Shown here: one piece after another, positions 7,717 to 13,674 of the stretch | Position numbering within the stretch: position 1 is the stretch's first letter | Layout of the letters: every line of letters begins with the position of its first letter | Assembly (NCBI GenBank): GCA_030149965.1 | Contig: JASLHB010000033.1 | Coordinates: forward strand, 1-13,674 | From: Wohlfahrtiimonas sp. | GTDB lineage: Bacteria > Pseudomonadota > Gammaproteobacteria > Cardiobacteriales > Wohlfahrtiimonadaceae | Direction of reading: 5' to 3' | DNA: 13,674 nt | Program-made: the position numbers and the translations under genes | Notes under the pieces: generated by a model | The model's database searches: none | The model's input: the letters and a program-made list of their open reading frames with translations, nothing else | Told to the model about the DNA's origin: nothing

Positions 7717-7782
7717 AATATTTTTAATTATAACCTTTGATAAATTTCATACCTTATTCACATCACCACGTACTATAACCAT
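7717..7782. other. short intergenic gap upstream of fusion gene B
   Basis: This is 66 nt between the broken acyltransferase and the cytidylyltransferase/SDR gene. On the minus strand it contains a TATAAT box about 15 nt before the ATG, without a recognisable -35, and AAAGG too far from the start codon to serve as a standard Shine-Dalgarno sequence. A weak internal promoter is possible. Confidence 0.3.
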
Positions 7783-8348
7783 TCAGTTATAAAAAACATC
7801 CCACTCATTATAGAAAATATTAGATTTTTTAATATTGTCATTCCACTGACTCTCAACACAATATTTTTGTAATATCTCCAGTAGATTATTATAACTCTCA
7901 CCAAGGTTTATATTTAACCGACATACATCTGTTTTATTCCAATATATTTCTGTTTTACTAATTTGATCACCATGTGTTCTCAACCAAGGCATTGTTTTGC
8001 CTACGTTAGGCCTTTCCCATGCTATATTAGATTTTAGAATCTTAGCAGGAGCACCTGCTAACGTTACATTATTAGGATATTTTCCCTTTACTATAGAATT
8101 TAGGCCTACAATAGATCCATCTCCTATTGTAGTACCACCAAAAATTTTTGCGGAATATGAAATCCATACATGCGCACCAATAATTATATCTTTAAATTTT
8201 TGATACTTCTTCTATTATCAGAAATAATTAATGTATTATTTTTCCCTCTAAAAATAATATTCACATTTTCTGCAACAATAGAATTTCCACAAATCACTCT
8301 ATTACCATTTTCATCAGAATATTTTCCCTGAAACTTAATTTTTTTCAC
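7783..8348 (-). pseudogene. broken hexapeptide-repeat acyltransferase
   Basis: The gene begins at GTG 8348 after GAGG (an in-frame ATG at 8360 lies upstream of that site). It encodes about 45 residues typical of the N-terminus of capsule O-acetyltransferases, including SIVAENVNIIF and GKNNTLIISDN, then runs into a stop at 8186-8184. The C-terminal part resumes in another frame near 8206 with DIIIGAHVWI, GGTTIGDGSIVGLNSIV, AGAPAKI and NIAWERP, and ends at 7785-7783. The central left-handed beta-helix coils and their catalytic His region are absent at the junction. The frame also changes there and a TAG interrupts the second frame. It is therefore both internally deleted and frameshifted and should not make an active enzyme. 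Its intact relatives would acetylate a capsule sugar using acetyl-CoA. It follows the pyruvyltransferase gene by about 50 nt. Confidence 0.85.
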
Positions 8349-8401
8349 TCTCTGCCTCATTCAAAATACATTCAATATAAAACACATATATAATGCATTC
8401 A

Positions 8402-9724
8402 TTAATCCGCTAAGAATTCAGGAATATAAGCTCCAGAATGTTTCCTTTTTTTATCTCCTTGCGCCCCTTGTCTCAACCAACGTAATTTAGAAAAAATATC
8501 ATCCATAACTTTTTCACTGTATCGACTAACTTCAATAGTTTCTGGATAATCAAGAGAACGAATGCGCTCATCAAATTCTAAATTTTCATTTACCATATCA
8601 GGCTCATAGATACTTTTAATGCCATTTTTTCGCAAAAATAATAAAAACTCACCAAAAGCTTGAGGCTGTCTTTTATTAAATTCTGTGTAATCTGTGTATT
8701 CATACAATTCTTCAATAGTTGTGGAACTATTTATACTATCTACCGTTTTAAATGGAATACTATGATGTTTGACTAGCTCTAGAGTACGAGAGTCATGAAC
8801 AATGACAAGCGCTGGAGTTTCAGCCAATATTGATGCAATATTTCCATGGATTCGTGTACCAAATGAAAATTGTTTATCTTCAAGATATTTAATCCAAGCA
8901 TATGCATCTACAAAAAAACGCATTCTATTTTGTAAATATAATGGGTGTTTAAGATGTATTGGTATTCTTAAATCCTTCGGCTGCCCTCGTTCCTCTCCCC
9001 ATAACATCATAGATAAATCACTATGTTCTTGTGGTATATATATTAAGTTTGAATATTTAGCACTCGCTTCCTCAATAAGAAATGCCGTTTTACTAACAGA
9101 AGGAGTCACATTCATTGCAATCTTGCTACTATCAGTTAATGCATTATTATTTTTCTTAACTTGCAAATTCTCCCCATATAAATATAAGGATGGACACCCA
9201 ATGATATCTATTGAATCGCTTGAAAACCCTAAATATTGTAAATATTTTTTAGTAAATTCACCCCTTACTCCTATTGAAGAAGATCTTTCTAATACTGCTG
9301 TTACAAACTCTGTTGTAGCTACATTAACTTTCTCTGAAATTACAGAGAAATCTTTATTATGTCCAACTTGAGCCCCCACCCCAACAACAACTACAGGTAT
9401 GGTCAGTTTTTTAATTACCTTAGTAAGATTATTTAGAGATTTTATAAAACTTTCTCTAAAAGCATTTGCTAATGGAATAATATACAAATCAAACTCAGAA
9501 TTAATTTGTTCAATTTGAGCATCTGTCACTTTACCTAATTCAATACATAAAGAATCTGATACCACTTGAGCATTTGAGTGGCTAACCATTTTAAATGCGG
9601 CTAACTGAAATAATAAATTACCACTATTTGCTCCAAACACTCCCCAACCATTTCCTGCAAGAGATGCTTCCGCTGATAGAATGTCAAAAGGACTTTTACC
9701 TGATCTAACCAAAATACGTTTCAC
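8402..9724 (-). CDS. polysaccharide pyruvyltransferase family protein
   Basis: The protein is of the polysaccharide pyruvyltransferase family (CsaB/WcaK-like), which typically transfers pyruvate from phosphoenolpyruvate to a glycan to form a ketal, in the cytoplasm. I place the start at GTG 9724 because GGAGGT lies 7 nt upstream. A TTG at 9739 would add five residues but overlaps that site. This gives 440 residues. The N-terminus has a Gly-rich loop (GNGWGVFGANSGN, about 24-36). VVVGVGAQVG follows near 113, then SIGVRGEFT (150-158), GCPSLYL (176-182) and the family's hallmark GTRIHGNIAS (289-298). It lies 21 nt after the polymerase gene stop, so it is likely translated from the same message. 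The roughly 100-residue C-terminal tail is not recognised. Some members of this fold have other functions, so ketal transfer is likely but not certain. Confidence 0.8.
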   Translation of the reverse strand: MKRILVRSGKSPFDILSAEASLAGNGWGVFGANSGNLLFQLAAFKMVSHSNAQVVSDSLCIELGKVTDAQIEQINSEFDLYIIPLANAFRESFIKSLNNLTKVIKKLTIPVVVVGVGAQVGHNKDFSVISEKVNVATTEFVTAVLERSSSIGVRGEFTKKYLQYLGFSSDSIDIIGCPSLYLYGENLQVKKNNNALTDSSKIAMNVTPSVSKTAFLIEEASAKYSNLIYIPQEHSDLSMMLWGEERGQPKDLRIPIHLKHPLYLQNRMRFFVDAYAWIKYLEDKQFSFGTRIHGNIASILAETPALVIVHDSRTLELVKHHSIPFKTVDSINSSTTIEELYEYTDYTEFNKRQPQAFGEFLLFLRKNGIKSIYEPDMVNENLEFDERIRSLDYPETIEVSRYSEKVMDDIFSKLRWLRQGAQGDKKRKHSGAYIPEFLAD

Positions 9725-9745
9725 TATTGATACCTCCAAAATAAA

Positions 9746-12700
9746 TTACAAATCAGATTTAAAAACTTCATCCACGAATCTCTGACTAGATTTTCCATCT
9801 TCTAATGGCATATATTTACTAATGAATGTTTTCCTTTTTTTGTTATACTTTTTGTTAAGTTTATCAATATTCTTTATCCAATAAGCAACATTTTTCGTAT
9901 CTTTCACAAAAGGTCCTGGAGCTGTTTCTGTATATGGAACCAAACTTCCTCGTATATGGCTCAAATAACTATCTAAGTCAGGAACAAAAAATATCATAGG
10001 ATTACCTGTAAGAATATAATCGAATCGTAATGATGAATAATCCAAAATACCAATATCTGAAGCTAAACATAGGTCTGATATTTCTGGATACTTAGTCACA
10101 TCAATTATCTTCCCAGTAGAATCTATATCAATATTTTCATTCATTCTGGCATTAATCATATGCCCTCTGACTAATACAACATAATTATCGCCCAATTCTT
10201 CAAGTAATAATTCAATATCTAAATAATCTATCATTCTAGCTCTGAACTCATCCTGAGCTAAATTATCCCTATATGTTGGTGCATACAAAATAACTTTCTT
10301 TCTATCATCAATCCCTAAATTGAATCGTACTTTTTTTCTAATTTCAGCTTTTTCTTTTGAAAAGAAAATATCATTGCGTGGATAGCCGATCTCTAACATC
10401 TTAGCCGTTGTTGATGGAAAAACCTCTGCAAGAATTGGAGTCGCATAAGGTGCAGGTGAAAGTAAATAATCCCATTGATTATGTCGCTTCAAGAAAGACT
10501 CTATTCTTTTTCTAGAAAAGCCCTCTGCGTTCCAATAAGGAATCCCAGATTTTTTGAACGGATATCCATGAAAAGTAGCAATAATAACTTGCCCCTGTTT
10601 TTTTTCAAAAAAATCTGGCTGATGAGTATTATCAATAATATATTTAGCTGTACTATACATCTCGTACCATGCTTTACTATTTTCAATAACAGGTATTGCC
10701 CCCTCAGGTAACAATACAGAGCTATCTTTAACGCTCCAATATAATTTCAATTTGTTATTTCTACGGTACAATTCTTGATGTATTGCTAATGCATTACAGG
10801 TCGTTGACTCTCCATAATATGTACGAAATAGAACTGCATTTTCATCTAAACTACATTTACTTTGTTGATGAGACTCTATAAATTTCTGCTTATTTCTAGC
10901 ACCTTGCTCCATTAAAGAAATAGAGGGCTGAACAATAATAACCAAGGACCCTTTTTTAAAGTGTCTTTCTAATCTAGCTACAATAGGTGCCTCCGTGCTT
11001 AGCCATTTTGGAAATTTAGCAAGCTCATCACTAGAAAACATCATTTTAATAAGTTTTCCATTATTGTGTACTACTAGTTCATAACGTCCGGTAGATAGCA
11101 ATGTCTCTTTATTCCATCTGCTATGTGCAAATGGGATAAAGAAACTAAATTCATCACCATTCAATTTAGTCGCCTCACAAGAAATACTAAAATCTTGTGA
11201 TTTCATTGTCAATTTAGCGTCTGCCTTATTATCTTCAGAGCAAATAAACCTCCCCACAATACTCAGACCTTCTAGTTCTTGTTTAATATTTTTTATTTCA
11301 AAAGCTTCTGTAAAATGACAGATTCCAACATTTCCATATCCTGTTTCAAAGAAAGCACGGTTTTCCTGAAATAATCCCGTCATAGGCAGTAATGTTGTAC
11401 TATTGAAAGGCCAACTAATCACAAATTCTTTACCATTAATATCCACCGCTCGAACAAGCCAGTTAAATACCTCTTGTGTTGGAAGCCAATTTACATTTAT
11501 AGAAACCTGATATTGCTCCAGATCAATCTGATTAAGATCATAAGACACCTCTTCGTAAACCTGAGCATCTCTCGTATTTTTAAATAGTACCTTTACGCTT
11601 TTGAGATGTATTTTTGATTTAATCTCTAAAAGTACTAAATTTCCAAGAGTATAAATTTTCTCAGCAAAAACAGATTTCTTCTCAAGACCTATTTGCCAAG
11701 GTTGATTCTCTACATCTATTATTCTAACACCTCGACCATCCTTTGATGTAGAAGGTCTTATTTGCCCTGCCGCTCCCCATCTTGCAATTTTAGTTAAATC
11801 CATAGACAATTCTAGAGAACCTAATTTAAAAATAAATTGCAATTTATATTGTGCTTTAGGATGTAACTTTAACTTATCTACCTCTAGAATACATTTAAAG
11901 CCTTTCGACTTATAATTATTAAGCTGATGATTACTAATTCTGTCTAACTGTGGATGTAAATACTTTTCAATTGACAGCTCAATTATATGAGAATTTTTTT
12001 CATTCGAAATCAGTCGAATACTTGTTGTATAGTCAGTCTCTTCAGGATTAATCAATGGTATAAATGCCCAACCCTCTAAGCATAATTCATTTTGATTACA
12101 CCAATATGCTCTACGTAATTCCACATTCGGTTTATACTGATTTTCTTTTAAGACCAAAACTTCTTTAGGAAAATTAACTTCTACTGAATCCCAATAAGGT
12201 ACTTGTAAAATCACATCACCATTATCATAACTAGCACTCATGGTATTTATATTTCTAGTACCTAATTCAAGAAGTTCATTGACTTTACAATAATCTTTTT
12301 TCAATAACAACCATTCAATTGCTGCAAGATGTGCAGGTATTTTTTTCCAATGAAACAGCGATAAATGTTTCGTTATAGAGATAACCCCTTCTGACAATCT
12401 TTCCATATAAACATCATCAGTATGATCTAAACATGCAAGATATTCTCTCATATTATTAGACAAAAACTGCACCGCTCTCTCTTGTGCTACTTCATTTAAT
12501 CCTCTTGAATTGAGTTCATTTAATGAATCTTCTATAGCAATTAATATCGCACTCAAATTATCAACATTTTTTGATTGTTGAGAAATAGAAGAGTTATCAT
12601 CTCGTACTCGCCAATCATATATAACATCCTTCAGTATATCGAAAGAATGAGCAGAGCTATATAATTTTGTACTCCATAATTGGTCCTCATACAAAACTCC

Positions 12701-13426
12701 AACCGGAAAATATAATTCATTCTTGATTAAAAAATCATATTTAACTAATTTACTCCAAGCTGTAGCATTCACTAAAATATCAGGATATTCTTTTAAAGTG
12801 ACTTTCTCTTGATTTTCTATATGAGCCTCTTGAACCCAGCTCCCGGCCTTTTTATAACCAAACATATTAAAACGACAATAACAACCAACCACAAAATCAG
12901 ATCCTGTCTTTAATAAAGACTCCATCATAATTTTGACTGCATTTTCCTGAATAATATCATCTGAATCTATAAACCAAATATACTCTCCTGTTGCTAATTC
13001 TATTCCCGTATTACGAGCGGCACTCAAGCCGCCATTCTTTTTTGTATGAACTATAAAACGAGAGTCAAGTTTACAAAAGTGTTTAGCTATCTTTAAAGAT
13101 TTATCAGGAGAACCATCGTTAATCAAAATGATCTGTAGATTGGAATATGTTTGTTTTTGTATAGATAATAAACATTGCTCTAAATATTTTTCTACATTAT
13201 AAATTGGTACGATAATAGACACTATTGGCTTTGTAACATCATACTCTACAAGTATGTCAGCTTTATCAAAAGTTTGAGTCCATAAATCTTTCACAAATTT
13301 AACAGATCTATCCTTAACAGGTAAGAAATCCCTAATCCAAAAATCTTTGGAAGATGATGAACGCTTAATCCAAAAATCTTTAAAAAATAGATTGGGGTTG
13401 TTAATTAACTTCGTTAGCTTACTCAC
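9746..13426 (-). CDS. bifunctional glycosyltransferase / TagF-like phosphotransferase, likely capsule polymerase
   Basis: A 1226-residue fusion. Residues 1-17 form the MSKLTKLI...LFFKD leader, followed by a repeated KDFWI segment. A family 2 GT-A glycosyltransferase spans about 68-330, with NDGS (103-106), GGLSAARN (132-139) and DSDD (154-157). A long, largely beta-rich middle (about 420-860) has no motif I recognise. The C-terminal TagF/TarL-type domain has HGYPFKK (953-959), YAPTYRD (1048-1054), VRGHM (1088 region) and DYSS (1129-1132), with His953 and His1089 the likely catalytic pair. Having sugar and polyol-phosphate transfer in one chain suits a polymer of alternating sugar and polyol phosphate, as in single-chain capsule polymerases of Pasteurellaceae and Neisseriaceae. 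The GTG start at 13426 follows AGGAG at 6 nt. The gene lies directly downstream of cytidylyltransferase/SDR copy A, its likely donor supplier. Sugar and polyol identity are not readable. Confidence 0.88.
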   Translation of the reverse strand: MSKLTKLINNPNLFFKDFWIKRSSSSKDFWIRDFLPVKDRSVKFVKDLWTQTFDKADILVEYDVTKPIVSIIVPIYNVEKYLEQCLLSIQKQTYSNLQIILINDGSPDKSLKIAKHFCKLDSRFIVHTKKNGGLSAARNTGIELATGEYIWFIDSDDIIQENAVKIMMESLLKTGSDFVVGCYCRFNMFGYKKAGSWVQEAHIENQEKVTLKEYPDILVNATAWSKLVKYDFLIKNELYFPVGVLYEDQLWSTKLYSSAHSFDILKDVIYDWRVRDDNSSISQQSKNVDNLSAILIAIEDSLNELNSRGLNEVAQERAVQFLSNNMREYLACLDHTDDVYMERLSEGVISITKHLSLFHWKKIPAHLAAIEWLLLKKDYCKVNELLELGTRNINTMSASYDNGDVILQVPYWDSVEVNFPKEVLVLKENQYKPNVELRRAYWCNQNELCLEGWAFIPLINPEETDYTTSIRLISNEKNSHIIELSIEKYLHPQLDRISNHQLNNYKSKGFKCILEVDKLKLHPKAQYKLQFIFKLGSLELSMDLTKIARWGAAGQIRPSTSKDGRGVRIIDVENQPWQIGLEKKSVFAEKIYTLGNLVLLEIKSKIHLKSVKVLFKNTRDAQVYEEVSYDLNQIDLEQYQVSINVNWLPTQEVFNWLVRAVDINGKEFVISWPFNSTTLLPMTGLFQENRAFFETGYGNVGICHFTEAFEIKNIKQELEGLSIVGRFICSEDNKADAKLTMKSQDFSISCEATKLNGDEFSFFIPFAHSRWNKETLLSTGRYELVVHNNGKLIKMMFSSDELAKFPKWLSTEAPIVARLERHFKKGSLVIIVQPSISLMEQGARNKQKFIESHQQSKCSLDENAVLFRTYYGESTTCNALAIHQELYRRNNKLKLYWSVKDSSVLLPEGAIPVIENSKAWYEMYSTAKYIIDNTHQPDFFEKKQGQVIIATFHGYPFKKSGIPYWNAEGFSRKRIESFLKRHNQWDYLLSPAPYATPILAEVFPSTTAKMLEIGYPRNDIFFSKEKAEIRKKVRFNLGIDDRKKVILYAPTYRDNLAQDEFRARMIDYLDIELLLEELGDNYVVLVRGHMINARMNENIDIDSTGKIIDVTKYPEISDLCLASDIGILDYSSLRFDYILTGNPMIFFVPDLDSYLSHIRGSLVPYTETAPGPFVKDTKNVAYWIKNIDKLNKKYNKKRKTFISKYMPLEDGKSSQRFVDEVFKSDL
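13333..13381 (-). repeat. 33-bp-period direct repeat in the polymerase N-terminus
   Basis: The 16-bp sequence TAATCCAAAAATCTTT occurs at 13333-13348 and again at 13366-13381, a spacing of 33 bp (11 codons). It encodes the duplicated KDFWI motif and lies between the leader and the glycosyltransferase domain. The repeat keeps the frame. Confidence 0.85.
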
Positions 13427-13482
13427 TCTTTACTCCTGATACTAATGCATTATTGATAATTGGTGCTGTTTGAGAATTATAC
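13427..13482. other. short intergenic gap before the polymerase gene
   Basis: 56 nt between the partial fusion gene copy A and the polymerase. It holds the polymerase Shine-Dalgarno sequence (AGGAG) at its low-coordinate end. No terminator hairpin is evident, so read-through from copy A is expected. Confidence 0.5.
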
Positions 13483-13674
13483 TTATAGTCCCATATCTTT
13501 TAATTTTAATGTTTCTAAATTTAAAGCTGAATTAAAGTCCGTCAAAATATCATCAATAAACTGTTTATCTTTACGTTTCACATCAATAACGTTACCAGTC
13601 GTACGATTGATCAAGGCTAACAATGATGCAAAAGCAACTGTTTGAGAATCCAATAACGTCTCATCTGGTTCAAT
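13483..13674 (-). CDS. fused cytidylyltransferase/SDR reductase, 3' end (copy A, partial)
   Basis: Only the last 63 codons are in the window; the gene starts beyond the right edge. The first 45 residues (IEPDETLL... to ...FIDDILT) are identical to residues 428-472 of the complete copy at 6256-7716, the end of its SDR reductase domain. The protein then diverges to a different 18-residue tail, DFNSALNLETLKLKDMGL, ending at TAA 13485-13483. This copy should therefore be a second CDP-ribitol-type synthase placed immediately upstream of the polymerase. Whether its 5' part is intact cannot be judged here. Confidence 0.9.
   Translation of the reverse strand: MEPDETLLDSQTVAFASLLALINRTTGNVIDVKRKDKQFIDDILTDFNSALNLETLKLKDMGL
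13541..13674 (-). repeat. same-orientation repeat, copy within fusion gene A
   Basis: Matches 6302-6435 at 132 of 134 positions; the last 113 positions up to the window edge are identical. The offset between copies is 7239 bp. Confidence 0.95.

Noticed and set aside
7783..7992. 69-codon frame as a stand-alone small gene
   Set aside because: It is the C-terminal end of the broken acyltransferase; coherent hexapeptide-repeat sequence continues upstream of its ATG in the same frame.
8802..9371. 189-codon open frame on the plus strand
   Set aside because: It lies wholly antisense to the pyruvyltransferase-family gene, has no family motif, and its composition is what an AT-rich antisense frame gives.
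13460..13645. 61-codon plus-strand frame at the right edge
   Set aside because: It is antisense to the partial cytidylyltransferase/SDR copy, whose 45 residues match the complete copy exactly.
1..13674. tRNA, rRNA, CRISPR array, or insertion sequence
   Set aside because: I saw no cloverleaf with a conserved T-loop, no regularly spaced repeats, and no transposase motif with terminal inverted repeats. The only long repeat is the duplicated fusion gene.

Overview
This window looks like the right-hand end of a capsule (or other surface polysaccharide) locus that abuts the housekeeping gene leuA. All recognisable genes are on the minus strand. The AT-rich sequence, the class-II-type LeuA and the classical ribosome-stalling leucine attenuator suggest a gammaproteobacterium. 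Moraxellaceae such as Acinetobacter is my leading guess, but the sequence does not prove it. The capsule genes resemble ribitol-phosphate or teichoic-acid-like capsule genes known from Haemophilus influenzae types a and b and other Pasteurellaceae and Neisseriaceae. They are visibly more AT-rich than leuA, as expected for an exchangeable cassette beside a conserved anchor gene.

Layout in the direction of transcription (high to low coordinates): (1) 13674-13483, the 3' end of a cytidylyltransferase/SDR fusion gene running in from outside the window (copy A). (2) 13426-9746, a 1226-residue protein with an N-terminal family 2 glycosyltransferase and a C-terminal TagF-type glycerol/ribitol-phosphate transferase, a likely bifunctional polymerase. 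(3) 9724-8402, a polysaccharide pyruvyltransferase-family protein. (4) 8348-7783, a broken hexapeptide acyltransferase missing its middle. (5) 7716-6256, a complete cytidylyltransferase/SDR fusion (copy B), likely making CDP-ribitol. (6) 6254-5148 and (7) 5137-3884, two compact TagF-like phosphotransferase paralogues. (8) 3868 or 3806 to 2535, a family 2 glycosyltransferase whose natural start seems to be separated from its body by a -1 frame change at an A8 run. (9) Candidate terminators near 2411-2461. (10) 2175-2043, promoter, leucine-rich leader peptide and attenuator; 1857-175, leuA; 139-111, terminator.

Inferred pathway: the fused cytidylyltransferase/reductase makes CDP-ribitol from ribulose 5-phosphate. 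The TagF-like proteins transfer the polyol phosphate, the family 2 glycosyltransferases add sugars, and the pyruvyltransferase adds a ketal. An O-acetylation step was probably lost. No export or lipid-anchor genes are in the window, so they should lie to the right.

The best leads are the A_AAA_AAA-TAA site at the start of the last glycosyltransferase, the same-orientation near-identical repeat left by the two fusion-gene copies (7.2 kb apart), the unusual set of three different TagF-like enzymes, and a well-formed leucine attenuator.
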